A stretch of DNA of 64,000 bases from Neobacillus sp. PS3-12 (GCF_030915385.1 NZ_CP133268.1:682001-746000); one strand, 5' to 3'; positions 15,917 to 24,289 are shown, counted from the first letter of the stretch. Made by a program: numbers and translations. Notes: generated from the letters alone by a model not told the origin.

Positions 15917-16332
15917 ATGGATTCGGATAAACAAAAAAAAAATTTTTCCGTTTTTTTAGAAGAAATGAATCTCCCAAGAGAGTACTGGCGGAATTGGAAA
16001 AAAAGTTTGCTGAATTAGAAAACCTTGTACAATCAAATATCTTAATTGAGAGGGAGACTTTTCATAAATTTCTTGAAAAACTCCAATCTTCACCTCATGA
16101 GTCACCAGCCAGCGTCCATATCGAACATCTCCAGGTTGAAAAAATTATCATTGAAAAATTGGATTACTCCAATAACTTTGGACAATTAGGGATAAAAGAA
16201 TTGACTGGAAAATTAAATATTGGTACGAATACAGAGGGTGATTTTTCAAAAGAAATAGCGGAAAAATTAAAAGAAAAACTTGGTACTTCCGCTAAAGTAA
16301 ATTTTCGAGCTAAAAAAGAGAATAATTCTTGA
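15917..16332 (+). pseudogene. GerPC-like coiled-coil germination protein, frameshifted at an A10 run
   Basis: Two overlapping frames: 33 codons from ATG 15917, and a longer one from about 15994 to 16332. Adding one A to the A10 tract at 15933-15942 joins them into about 139 residues: a basic N-terminus, a coiled coil (RVLAELEKKFAELENLV), then a repeat-like segment (HIEHLQVEKIIIEKLDY, LGIKELTGKLNIGTN). That last part resembles GerPC, which fits the GerPA/PF neighbours. The long A-run makes either sequencing undercall or transcriptional slippage possible. The last gene of the cluster; a terminator follows. Confidence 0.65.
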
Positions 16333-16342
16333 ATTATAAACG

Positions 16343-16368
16343 AACAAGGCAGCTAAAACTGCCTTGTT
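16343..16368. terminator. Terminator after the GerP-like cluster
   Basis: AACAAGGCAG / CTGCCTTGTT stem with a 6-nt loop, between convergent genes. Confidence 0.85.
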
Positions 16369-16385
16369 TAAACTAATAATCAAAA

Positions 16386-16838
16386 TTATTTCATATTCAT
16401 TCCTTTCATTGAACTATCAGTTTTCGAATTTTCTTCCTCACTAGGCTGTCCAATGACGAACTCTTTTTTGGGCATATTATGCATTCCTCTTGCTGTTACA
16501 TGTGAAATTACATAATAGGTCCCATCCTGCTGAAATGTTTTTGTAAGGCTGTAAACTCCATTTTCTCCCTTCTTAATATCAATCTTTTCATGATTCGGGT
16601 CCTTTGACCGCCAGATTTCAAAGGTTACCTCATCCGCATCATTAACCCTTTCTTTTCCCTGTGTTACCGTTGCCTTAAATGTAATAGACTGATTCGCCAC
16701 AGCTTTTTGTGGACTAATCGACAAATTCACATCTAGCATTTTTGGCATTGAACTTTGTTTTTCCTTTTGGGAAGCACACGAAGCTAAAAGCAAGACACAT
16801 ACGAATGAAAGAAGAATCAATCGCACTTTTTTCATCAT
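16386..16838 (-). CDS. YtkA-like (FixH-domain) lipoprotein
   Basis: 150 residues with a signal peptide and lipobox LLASC (Cys at about 21), so membrane-anchored outside the cell. The mature part is an immunoglobulin-like YtkA domain (VNLSISPQKAVANQSITFKATV, DEVTFEIWRS, GVYSLTKTFQQDGTYYVI), followed by a Lys/Ser/Met-rich tail ending MKGMNMK. YtkA-type proteins are suspected metal (copper) handling or envelope factors; the methionines in the tail agree with that. Monocistronic, with an ATG after an AT-rich upstream region. Confidence 0.8.
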   Translation of the reverse strand: MMKKVRLILLSFVCVLLLASCASQKEKQSSMPKMLDVNLSISPQKAVANQSITFKATVTQGKERVNDADEVTFEIWRSKDPNHEKIDIKKGENGVYSLTKTFQQDGTYYVISHVTARGMHNMPKKEFVIGQPSEEENSKTDSSMKGMNMK

Positions 16839-16943
16839 AATCCCCTATCCCCTAAATTTTTAATAATCATAACTGAATTGTTACATATTTCCTTACTATT
16901 TTGCAAAAAATAGCCATTAACAAAAATGAGAAAGGAGATTACA

Positions 16944-17189
16944 ATGTCAAATCCATATAGATGCCCAAATTGTAAAACAAACCGAAGCCGCTTTAATCTT
17001 ATTGAACAAATATCACATGCGGTAAAAAAAGATCCTCACACAGGTGATATTATCCAAGAATATGCTGCTGTAGAGCTCGAACCCTTTCATCTTCCATACA
17101 ATGGCCCAGTGTATAAGATTCAATGTGCTGTTTGCGGGTTAATTGAGGATGAAAGAATGTTTATAAAATTTGGTGAGCAGCCCCTATAA
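16944..17189 (+). CDS. Small zinc-ribbon protein
   Basis: 81 residues with two CxxC pairs: CPNC at positions 7-10 and CAVC about 55 residues later, a probable zinc ribbon. Between them is a conserved-looking acidic stretch (HTGDIIQEYAAVELEPFHLP). I do not recognise a named family; it could be a nucleic-acid or protein-binding adaptor. I chose the ATG at 16944 because GAAAGGAGATT is correctly spaced; an earlier ATG at 16926 sits inside that site's upstream flank. Confidence 0.7.
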   Translation: MSNPYRCPNCKTNRSRFNLIEQISHAVKKDPHTGDIIQEYAAVELEPFHLPYNGPVYKIQCAVCGLIEDERMFIKFGEQPL

Positions 17190-17196
17190 ATTCTGT

Positions 17197-17233
17197 AAAA
17201 AAACCTCTATTTATGATAAATGGAGGTTTTTTG
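17197..17233. terminator. Terminator after the zinc-ribbon gene
   Basis: AAAAAACCTC / GAGGTTTTTT with an inner ATTTAT/ATAAAT stem; convergent genes flank it. Confidence 0.8.
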
Positions 17234-17252
17234 GGCTTATGAGATTAGTTTT

Positions 17253-18083
17253 TCATGACATTCTAATGTTACTTTCCTTAAAGAACCTCATTGAATCGAT
17301 TTTCCAAGGCTGATATTGTGAAAACCTTACTAAATGAATGATTCCCTTAATGGTTTTTCTGCCAATCTTGTTCAGAAATAAATCAAATTCAATGGGAACA
17401 TCAAGGCTGATCTCACTTTTTAAATCCTCCGGAGGAAGGAGCGATAGCCGCCTTATATTAATGCTTTCAATTTGGTTAAGTACAACTTTCCATTTAAGTT
17501 TTTGAAGGGATGCTGCGGAGGAAATTGTTTCGTCCTTCTGCTTTATGCCCGTAACATAAGCTTCGATAACTTCATAAGGATTTGCCCCCCAAAAGTACTC
17601 ATCCAACCTGCCAGCACTTTTATAAATCATCAGCATATGCGCTAGATCCATTGAATTGGTTCGATGAGTGGTACTCCCAAAGAAATGGATACAAAAGTGT
17701 CCAGGAAAATTATTTTTAAGTGCCCCGCCACCATGTGGCATACCGTGCATGGAGGCAGCGACCCACTGATCTTTATGTATAATAATAATGGCGCGGCGTT
17801 TCCAGCTCCACTTTCCACCATAAATACTTTTCATGATTTTTGTATCTTCTGCGGTTAATGGCTGAACATCAGCATGATGGCTGCCCGCCCGCCTTTGAAC
17901 GTGAAATTGTTTCCCTGTATCAACATCCATTACAGTAAACTTTGTATATTTCGGCAATAGGATATTTACTTCTTCCCAGGGAAGCAATTCGATCTGGAAA
18001 CTAATTTGGTTGGCTGCCCTAACCTCTTTTCCACTTTGTAATAAAACAGCCAGAATACAAAAAACAACCATTTTCTTCATCAA
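17253..18083 (-). CDS. Secreted protein with conserved His/Cys motif
   Basis: 276 residues with a clear signal peptide (MMKKMVVFCILAVLLQSG, cleavage after VRA). The exported part has SHHADVQPL, GGKWSWKRRAIIII, SMHGMPHGGG and GHFCIHFFGSTTHR, so histidines and a cysteine cluster as in an enzyme active site. The spacing HG...HFCIHF recalls, loosely, the HG...SHGCIR signature of L,D-transpeptidases, but I cannot confirm homology. The family occurs in Bacillaceae as an uncharacterised secreted protein. Single gene. Confidence 0.65.
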   Translation of the reverse strand: MMKKMVVFCILAVLLQSGKEVRAANQISFQIELLPWEEVNILLPKYTKFTVMDVDTGKQFHVQRRAGSHHADVQPLTAEDTKIMKSIYGGKWSWKRRAIIIIHKDQWVAASMHGMPHGGGALKNNFPGHFCIHFFGSTTHRTNSMDLAHMLMIYKSAGRLDEYFWGANPYEVIEAYVTGIKQKDETISSAASLQKLKWKVVLNQIESINIRRLSLLPPEDLKSEISLDVPIEFDLFLNKIGRKTIKGIIHLVRFSQYQPWKIDSMRFFKESNIRMS

Positions 18084-18214
18084 GAACCCCCATTTTTAAC
18101 AACTACTATTTAAAGAGTTACCTGAAGAAGAAAATATCATTCATGAAAAACGACGGTTATTTCTTAATGGCTGCCACTTTCCGAGAAACCTAATAAACTA
18201 AAAACCACTAAGGA

Positions 18215-18604
18215 TTATTCCCCTTCTTTGTCAGCAAGCATTTCCTTAACTAAAGACGATATCATGATAACCAATTGTTCTTTTGTTCGCCTTGTTAAAT
18301 ACCCTATTTTTTGAAACCATTCACCTTTACATTTCCAGATCGGGATGTAGGCATTTGGATAATATTCCTCCTCATGCTCAATGCCAACTTCAATAAACGA
18401 TTCATAATCTACCTCTAATATATCTAAAGCCGTAGCAAGTTTTCCTTTTTTCATTCGGATCAGCTCTATAACGAGTTGTTTATCATTGTATTTAAATTCA
18501 AACTGATATTTTTCTTCCAGCTCTTGGCAAATAATTTCACACTCTTTTTCAATTTCGATAATTATTTGCTTTTGCTCATCGTTTATTTGAATGATTTGCT
18601 TCAA
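18215..18604 (-). CDS. Hypothetical acidic coiled-coil protein
   Basis: 129 residues, soluble. An N-terminal coiled coil (KQIIQINDEQKQIIIEIEKECEIICQELEEKY) is followed by a mixed domain (VIELIRMKKGKLATALDIL, YIPIWKCKGEWFQKIGYLTRRTKEQ). The TTG at 18604 is preferred because GAGGTGAT is properly spaced; the longer frame would place that site inside the coding region. I do not recognise the family. Confidence 0.6.
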   Translation of the reverse strand: MKQIIQINDEQKQIIIEIEKECEIICQELEEKYQFEFKYNDKQLVIELIRMKKGKLATALDILEVDYESFIEVGIEHEEEYYPNAYIPIWKCKGEWFQKIGYLTRRTKEQLVIMISSLVKEMLADKEGE

Positions 18605-18703
18605 AATATCACCTCGATGATTCAATTCAATTCTGCTTGTTCATTTTATCGAATTTTTAGTTTGCATACAAACCATTGAGTTCTTTTCAAGGAATAATAG
18701 CAA

Positions 18704-18738
18704 AAAAGCCTGATCCATTTTATTAAGATCAGGCTTTT
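18704..18738. terminator. Terminator downstream of ctpA
   Basis: 12-bp perfect stem AAAAGCCTGATC / GATCAGGCTTTT. Confidence 0.85.
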
Positions 18739-18781
18739 CGACTTACAGGATTATTAATCCGATAATTTCACAAATGTTTCA

Positions 18782-20275
18782 TTATTTCATTCTCTCTTTA
18801 AGGACTTCTATAGCCTTTTGAAGCTGGGTATCATTTTGTTGGATTTTTTGACGTAAAAGATCCATTAATTTTAACGTCGATTCACCTTTAATAACCCCAT
18901 CTGCCGGCAGACTTTGAGCTTTTTGGAATGCGATCACAGCATTTTGCGTCTTATCATCAAAAAACCCATCTTCTCTTCCAGGATCGAATCCAATGGATTT
19001 TAGCATAATCTGTGCTGTTTTAACGTCCGTTGAGACAGTTGATAGCTTTAGTTCTTTATCTGGGTCAATCATAGTCAGATTTGCATAATCTGGCAGCGAA
19101 ACAGGATAATCTGGTTTAAGTCCTTTTTTATGAATCCAATTTCCGTTCGGTGTTAACCATTTTGCCATTGTGAACTTTAGGTTGGAACCATCTGAAAAGT
19201 CCTGAGCAGTTTGCACAGTTCCCTTCCCGAAAGATTTTTCACCAACAAGTGGTACCCCTGCAGATTCATTTACTGCAGAAGAAACGATTTCAGAAGCACT
19301 TGCACTTCCGCTATCAATTAAAACGACTAATGGCATCGTGTCGTTTCCTTTGTTTTGGGAGGTATATTCCTTAATTTTTCCATTTCGGTCTTCTACCTTA
19401 AATAGAACTTTTCCTTTCGGAACAAATAGACTGGAAATATTAATAGCCTGATCCAATAATCCACCTGGATTTTGTCGTAAATCCAAGACTAGGCCTTTCA
19501 TACCTTGCTTTTGTAAATCATTTAATGTTTTAACAAGTTCTTTTGATGTATTGCTTGAAAAACTGGTGATCTGGACTTTAGCGATCCCATCGCCGACCAT
19601 CTCTCCATAAACTGTATTGATTGGGATTTGATCCCTAATAACCGACACCTTGACAGGTGCTTCTGTGCCTGGACGTTGAATAATTAAATTAACCTTTGTA
19701 CCTTTTTTTCCACGAATTAATGCAACAGCTTGAGTCGAGTTCATTCCTTGCAAGCTTTTCCCATCTACAGATACGATAACGTCATTTGGCTTTAAACCTG
19801 CTTTTTCTGCTGGTGACCCTTTAATTGGAGAAACAATGACAATATGGGTATCCTTTTCTTGAATTTCAGCACCAATTCCATCGAAGGAAGAAGAAATACT
19901 GTTATGGAAGCTTTTTGATTCAGTATTACTCATATAATCGGAATATGGATCACCAAGAGATTGAACCATACCATTGATTGCTCCATTTATTAATTTTTTG
20001 TCATCTACCTTCTGATAATACCCATTTTTTAATGTATCAAACGCACTATACAGTTTAGAAAATTCAGCTCTGTCTGCCCCAACTGTTGCTACCTTATCAT
20101 TACCAAAGGCCAGAGCAAATGTTGTAATTCCTGCAGATAGAAAAACAACTAGAAAAAGGAGCATGATAAATTGGAATTTTTTCATTCGAATAAATCCAGA
20201 TTTATTTTCTAAATTTGTTTGTTCCTGCTTTTCTTGTCCAACTTTTTGTTCATCCAAAGCTTTCACCACTTTCAT
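18782..20275 (-). CDS. ctpA: Carboxy-terminal processing protease (S41, PDZ, PG-binding)
   Basis: 497-residue exported serine protease. In order: a charged cytosolic N-terminus, a transmembrane segment (about 33-55), a PDZ domain (GIGAEIQEKDTHIVI, AGLKPNDVIVSVDG), the S41 core with nucleophile Ser in DSGSASASEIV and general base Lys in GEKSFGKGTVQ, and a C-terminal peptidoglycan-binding repeat (TAQIMLKSIGFDPGREDGFFDDK). It sits next to yodJ and deoD as in B. subtilis. The ATG at 20275 has a poor ribosome site. A tandem 13-base duplication immediately upstream moves AAGGG onto an out-of-frame ATG; an internal Met at residue 31 is another possible start. Confidence 0.9.
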   Translation of the reverse strand: MKVVKALDEQKVGQEKQEQTNLENKSGFIRMKKFQFIMLLFLVVFLSAGITTFALAFGNDKVATVGADRAEFSKLYSAFDTLKNGYYQKVDDKKLINGAINGMVQSLGDPYSDYMSNTESKSFHNSISSSFDGIGAEIQEKDTHIVIVSPIKGSPAEKAGLKPNDVIVSVDGKSLQGMNSTQAVALIRGKKGTKVNLIIQRPGTEAPVKVSVIRDQIPINTVYGEMVGDGIAKVQITSFSSNTSKELVKTLNDLQKQGMKGLVLDLRQNPGGLLDQAINISSLFVPKGKVLFKVEDRNGKIKEYTSQNKGNDTMPLVVLIDSGSASASEIVSSAVNESAGVPLVGEKSFGKGTVQTAQDFSDGSNLKFTMAKWLTPNGNWIHKKGLKPDYPVSLPDYANLTMIDPDKELKLSTVSTDVKTAQIMLKSIGFDPGREDGFFDDKTQNAVIAFQKAQSLPADGVIKGESTLKLMDLLRQKIQQNDTQLQKAIEVLKERMK

Positions 20276-20288
20276 TTACCACTTTCAT
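20263..20288 (-). repeat. 13-bp tandem duplication covering the ctpA start codon
   Basis: Two adjacent 13-base copies (20263-20275 and 20276-20288, 12 of 13 identical), each reading ATGAAAGTGGTRA on the minus strand. The outer ATG has the better ribosome site (AAGGG, seven bases) but opens only a 12-codon frame ending at 20250; the inner ATG starts ctpA. Confidence 0.8.
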
Positions 20289-20412
20289 AAAGAAACCCTT
20301 AATGATTAGAATAACATCTTTTTTTAAAAAATTACAAAGAAAAGTTAGTGAAAAAAGCATTAGCTTGATATTAAAATTTTATATATTAAAAAAGAGAGAG
20401 TTTCTCTCCTTT

Positions 20413-21207
20413 TTAAATCTTTTTAACTTCCTGAAAATATTCTTCTAGTGTCCAATTATTTTTATAGATAGTCGTTGCAGCCTTTACACCAACGTAGCGA
20501 AAATGCCAAGGCTCATATTCATAATGAGTAAGATTTTCTTTCCCTTTAGGATAGCGGAGAATAAAACCAAAACGATAAGCATTTTGGGAAAGCCATTTCC
20601 CCTCTTTTGTATTTGCAAAACCTTCAGTTAAATGTAATTCCGTAGATTTACCGGCAATGTCCATGGCTAAGCCTGTTTGGTGTTCACTTGTACCTGGAAT
20701 GGCTACTGCTTGTTCCGCCTTATTTTCTCCTACATGATTTACTTCTGCATCAAATAGATTTTTTTGCCTGCTGTAGGAACGATAACCGGAGACAGCACAC
20801 AATTCAATTCCTGAACTCTTTGCATCCTTGAACATTTTTTTAAGTGCCAAAGCTGCTTCTTTTCTCATATAGGCTTTTTCCAATTTTAACTCTGTGAAGG
20901 AAAACTCAACATTTGGCCGAACTAAATCATTGGGAATATAGTTATTCGGTAAGGAATAATCCTTATTCACCAAAGCTAAAACATTGGTCGGATTTTGAAT
21001 AGTATTTTTGCCATCAACAGCCTTAAGATTATTAAAATACACTGATTCTAGATTTAAAGGATTTCCCTTAATTTTTTGAGGTCCTTTGCTTACTGTTTTC
21101 TGGTCACTATCAGCGCTGCCTATGAACCCTGTATGAGGGGCTATCTCGCTACAGCCTGAAATGAGCAGAAAACATCCCATTACCAAGATGCCATTTCTTA
21201 ATTTCAT
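20413..21207 (-). CDS. yodJ: D-alanyl-D-alanine carboxypeptidase, VanY/LdcB family (YodJ)
   Basis: 264-residue peptidoglycan carboxypeptidase of the M15B family. A lipoprotein signal ends at the lipobox LISGC. The zinc-binding motifs are both present: SEHQTGLAMDI (SxHxxGxAxD) and EPWHFRYV. It trims D-Ala from stem peptides outside the cell. The order ctpA-yodJ-deoD is the B. subtilis order, supporting the name. GGTG precedes the ATG; the gene ends about 140 bases before the ctpA start. Confidence 0.9.
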   Translation of the reverse strand: MKLRNGILVMGCFLLISGCSEIAPHTGFIGSADSDQKTVSKGPQKIKGNPLNLESVYFNNLKAVDGKNTIQNPTNVLALVNKDYSLPNNYIPNDLVRPNVEFSFTELKLEKAYMRKEAALALKKMFKDAKSSGIELCAVSGYRSYSRQKNLFDAEVNHVGENKAEQAVAIPGTSEHQTGLAMDIAGKSTELHLTEGFANTKEGKWLSQNAYRFGFILRYPKGKENLTHYEYEPWHFRYVGVKAATTIYKNNWTLEEYFQEVKKI

Positions 21208-21300
21208 TATTTTTTCACCTGATTTTTTAGTTTTACCTAAGCACTATACCTATTTTAACACCAAAAATCAAGGTTTCTTATATTTGCAAAATTTAAAAAA

Positions 21301-21342
21301 GCCAAATTGCCAGCACTAAAAGTGTCATTGCGGGCATTTGGC
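21301..21342 (-). terminator. Terminator of deoD
   Basis: GCCAAATTGCC / GGGCATTTGGC with one bulge, enclosing a smaller CAC/GTG hairpin; a T-run follows on the minus strand. Confidence 0.65.
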
Positions 21343-21365
21343 CTTAGGAATTTGGTTGTACAATT

Positions 21366-22070
21366 TTAGTCATTCGTCGCTGCTTCTAATGCGACTTCTA
21401 TCATATCATTAAAAGTAAGTTGCCTTTCCTCTGCTGTTGTCTCTTCACCTGTCAAAACATGATCACTAACGGTTAATACAGATAAAGCCTTACGTCCAAA
21501 TTTTGCTGCTAATGTATAAAGAGCGCTTGTCTCCATTTCCAGGGCAAGAATTTGATATTGCGCCCATTTTTCAAGGTCTGCGTTGTCATTATAAAACATA
21601 TCAGCAGTAAACACGTTGCCAACTCTTAACTGTAAGCCTTTTTCAACACCCGCATCATATGCTTTTTTTAGTAAAGCAAAATTGGCTGCAGGTGCATAGT
21701 CTATGCCGCCAAATGTCAATCGATTGATTTGTGAATCAGTAGATGCTGTCATGGCTAAAATAACATCTCGGACTTTTACATCCTTCTGAATGGCTCCGCA
21801 GGTCCCTACTCGAATAAGCTTTTGTACATTATAACTTTGCATTAATTCGGTAATATAGATAGAAATCGAGGGAACCCCCATTCCTGTTCCTTGGACAGAC
21901 ACTTTTTTTCCTTTATAGGTTCCTGTGTAACCAAACATGTTACGAACTTCGTTGTAGCATTTAGCATTTTCTAAAAAAGTTTCGGCAATGTATTTTGCTC
22001 GAAGCGGGTCACCAGGTAATAGCACAGTATCGGCAATTTCCTTTTCCTTTGCTGCTATATGGATACTCAA
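21366..22070 (-). CDS. deoD: Purine nucleoside phosphorylase DeoD-type
   Basis: 234 residues, the full length of hexameric DeoD. It cleaves purine (deoxy)nucleosides with phosphate to the free base and (deoxy)ribose 1-phosphate. Signatures: start [38 protein letters not shown] and the C-terminal [11 protein letters not shown] with the catalytic Asp. Starts at TTG with AGGGAGG eight bases upstream. Part of the conserved ctpA-yodJ-deoD block. Confidence 0.95.
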   Translation of the reverse strand: MSIHIAAKEKEIADTVLLPGDPLRAKYIAETFLENAKCYNEVRNMFGYTGTYKGKKVSVQGTGMGVPSISIYITELMQSYNVQKLIRVGTCGAIQKDVKVRDVILAMTASTDSQINRLTFGGIDYAPAANFALLKKAYDAGVEKGLQLRVGNVFTADMFYNDNADLEKWAQYQILALEMETSALYTLAAKFGRKALSVLTVSDHVLTGEETTAEERQLTFNDMIEVALEAATND

Positions 22071-22235
22071 ATTGAAACCTCCCTTTAATAGTCAATATGT
22101 ACCATCCTCAATATATCATAACTACATTCCAAAGAAAAAATAGTTAAACACTCATATGTTTTTAATTATAGAGGAAAAATACATTTAGATTTTCTTAAGG
22201 GAAAATCAAAGGCAAAAATAGAGGGAGATTGTACT

Positions 22236-22373
22236 ATGGGAAAAAAACATCGCAATCGAATCAATTCACCTAAGAAAAACAATCATATTCCAGCTGAACA
22301 GATTGTTGCAGAGCATGAAGCACATGCAAAAGAAGTTACTGCAACAGGAGGACGCAAACGGAACTACCATTAA
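22236..22373 (+). CDS. Small basic protein
   Basis: 45 codons with a strong GAGGGAG site. The product begins MGKKHRNRINSPKKNN, has a helical middle (EQIVAEHEAHAKEVTAT) and ends GGRKRNYH, so it is strongly basic. It resembles small spore or nucleic-acid-associated proteins of Bacillus, but I cannot name it. Its terminator is shared with the convergent spo0M operon. Confidence 0.65.
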   Translation: MGKKHRNRINSPKKNNHIPAEQIVAEHEAHAKEVTATGGRKRNYH

Positions 22374-22410
22374 GCCATATGGATCATTTTCAATTGATTT
22401 GGATAAAAAA

Positions 22411-22432
22411 CCTGGGGATTCTGTTCCCCAGG
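22411..22432. terminator. Bidirectional terminator before spo0M 3' end
   Basis: CCTGGGGA / TCCCCAGG hairpin, with T6 on the minus strand. Confidence 0.8.
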
Positions 22433-22444
22433 CCTCATTTTGTA

Positions 22445-23218
22445 TTATGAATACTTTTGGATAATACTTTGTAATTTTTGTGTCAAGTACGGGATATCCA
22501 AATTTGATACTGTTAGTCTAACATACGTTTCATCAATGTCTAAGGCTTCTGCAAGAAGCCCTCCTAATCCACGTGCACGACGGTCGACTTGCAGTAAAAG
22601 TTCAATTTGGTCAGCATCGCTTGATGGATAGACAATCATCTCCAATTCATCTAGGCGGCCTTGGAAAGGTCCCCCGTGCGGAACAAATTCAAATTCCTGA
22701 ACAAATGGAAAACGGCGGCGTAGACGATGTGGAGCTTCTTCACATTCCACTTCCCGTAACCAAAAACCTAATTGTTCGATTGACTTTAGTACAGCCGATA
22801 CTAATGGAGTCGGAGCAATATTTATATAATCTTTATCAGTTGGGTCCACTGCATTTCTGATTGCAAGACCAGTTGTTACCCACACTTTTGATTTTCCTAA
22901 AGAAAGCGGTATGTCATATGGCATATGACAAGTAAAAGGAATTTCCTTGGTTTCATTCTTATATACAGTAAATGGTTCTGTTATTCGAAAGCGTTCGATA
23001 CATGCTGTGACCGTGTACTTATGGTCGTCTCTTTCCTTTAAATACGATGTATTTAGGGATAGCTCTATTTCGTCTATTGACTGATCAATATTTCCTCCCT
23101 TTACAACTACGATTCCCTTGACCAATTCTCCTGGAAAAAACGTATTTTTTTCAAGCCTTGTATCAACCATTGCTGAACCAATCCCGACACTTGCCAAGAC
23201 CTTATTAAAAAACGACAT
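22445..23218 (-). CDS. spo0M: Sporulation-control protein Spo0M
   Basis: 257 residues, arrestin-like fold. It begins MSFFNKVLASVGIGSAMVDT and contains GELVKGIVVVKGGN and the C-terminal GGLLAEALDIDE typical of Spo0M (258 residues in B. subtilis), a cytosolic factor affecting sporulation and cell division. The start at 23218 overlaps the kinase gene by 14 bases and follows a GGAGAGGAAG site. In B. subtilis spo0M is in the sigma-W regulon, and a perfect ECF promoter heads this operon. Confidence 0.93.
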   Translation of the reverse strand: MSFFNKVLASVGIGSAMVDTRLEKNTFFPGELVKGIVVVKGGNIDQSIDEIELSLNTSYLKERDDHKYTVTACIERFRITEPFTVYKNETKEIPFTCHMPYDIPLSLGKSKVWVTTGLAIRNAVDPTDKDYINIAPTPLVSAVLKSIEQLGFWLREVECEEAPHRLRRRFPFVQEFEFVPHGGPFQGRLDELEMIVYPSSDADQIELLLQVDRRARGLGGLLAEALDIDETYVRLTVSNLDIPYLTQKLQSIIQKYS

Positions 23219-24026
23219 TTTCTTCCTCTCCATTCAGGATTAATTTTTCGATGTCTTTTTGAATTTGACTGCAATTTTGGTATGGTGTCTTTATTTCTAA
23301 TAATCTTTGGACAATATGCTTTGACTGATGAGATATCTCCAGCTCTTCTTCCCAGCTTCTTGCCTTACTCCTTCTTGGAAACGTAAAGTTAGAATACAGT
23401 AAAAACAATAAAAAATGTCCAAGTGAATAAAAATCAGCTTGATAATTCGATTGTTTATTCAAATCCCTTTTTTTTCTGCTTTCAGAAGAAATGGCTTCTT
23501 TTTCTGTAGCAAGACCTAAATCAATAAGCCAAAGAAAACTCCCATCTGATATTACGTTAGGTATCCGAATATCCCGATGGATAATCTTTTTTGAATGTAA
23601 AAATTGAATCATTGGTAACAATTGATAAACCGTTTTAAATGCCTCTAATTCATTGTACCGTTTTCCATCATTAAAAATTAACTGCTCGAAGTTCTTCCCA
23701 TCGATAAATTCCATTGTATAAAAAGGTATTTTCTTATATGATCCAGATTCCTTATAGCTTGGAAACCCAGGGTGGATAATCGATTTTAATAGTAGTTTCT
23801 CGTGCTCAAACCTTTCTCTGCCTGATTTTAAGATTCTTCTGTGGAGACGCAATGCTTTTAGTACCAAGCTTTGGTTTGTCTGTTGATCAATAACTAGGTA
23901 GCTATGTCCATATCCTCCCCTACCAAGGTGACTGACAACTTTATACCTGCTACCCACGAGAACTCCTTTTGAAAAGGGTGGGTCAAAGAGACCAGAAAAG
24001 AAAAGGATTAATGTCTTCATCTTCAT
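23205..24026 (-). CDS. Serine/threonine protein kinase
   Basis: 273-residue Hanks-type kinase without membrane or PASTA domains. Visible subdomains: glycine-rich loop GRGGYGHSYLV, ATP lysine in LVLKAL, catalytic loop IHRDIRIPN and DLG (in place of DFG) in IDLGLATE, then YQADFYSLGHFL. It resembles B. subtilis YbdM. Middle gene of an operon: small Ser/His/Lys-rich protein, kinase, spo0M. The start at 24026 follows AAAGGTAAG; an upstream TTG overlaps that site. Confidence 0.88.
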   Translation of the reverse strand: MKMKTLILFFSGLFDPPFSKGVLVGSRYKVVSHLGRGGYGHSYLVIDQQTNQSLVLKALRLHRRILKSGRERFEHEKLLLKSIIHPGFPSYKESGSYKKIPFYTMEFIDGKNFEQLIFNDGKRYNELEAFKTVYQLLPMIQFLHSKKIIHRDIRIPNVISDGSFLWLIDLGLATEKEAISSESRKKRDLNKQSNYQADFYSLGHFLLFLLYSNFTFPRRSKARSWEEELEISHQSKHIVQRLLEIKTPYQNCSQIQKDIEKLILNGEEENVVF

Positions 24027-24053
24027 TTTTTTCTTACCTTTATTCAATTGATA

Positions 24054-24224
24054 TTAACTGCTAAAAAAGCTAGAAAAAAAACTCCCGCTTTTCTTTTTCT
24101 TTTTGTAATAGTCGTGTCCTAAATGACTGTGTTTGTGATGCTTATATTTCTTCAAATCACTAGAGCTTGAATATTTGTGTTGATGAGAACTTTTAATAAG
24201 TGATTTAAGAATTTTCTTTAGCAA
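24054..24224 (-). CDS. Small Ser/His/Lys-rich protein upstream of the kinase
   Basis: 56 codons, TTG start with AGGGGGAG correctly spaced. The product is almost entirely Lys, Ser, His and Tyr (SSHQHKYSSSSDLKKYKHH, then KKKKKSGSFFSSFFSS). Low-complexity Ser-rich basic proteins of this sort are phosphorylated coat components in some spores (CotB/CotG by CotH). It is first in an ECF-promoter operon and 27 bases before the kinase start, so it may be the kinase substrate. That function is inference. Confidence 0.6.
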   Translation of the reverse strand: MLKKILKSLIKSSHQHKYSSSSDLKKYKHHKHSHLGHDYYKKKKKSGSFFSSFFSS

Positions 24225-24263
24225 AGGTACTCCCCCTTTTAATCATTAATAGTTTTATATATA

Positions 24264-24289
24264 TACGAAATGATTAAAAAATGGTTTCA
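24264..24289 (-). promoter_or_regulatory. ECF sigma (sigma-W-like) promoter of the spo0M operon
   Basis: TGAAAC (24284-24289), exactly 16 bases, then CGTA (24264-24267) followed by TA: a perfect sigma-W-type promoter on the minus strand, 40 bases before the first gene. B. subtilis spo0M is known to be sigma-W dependent. Confidence 0.8.
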
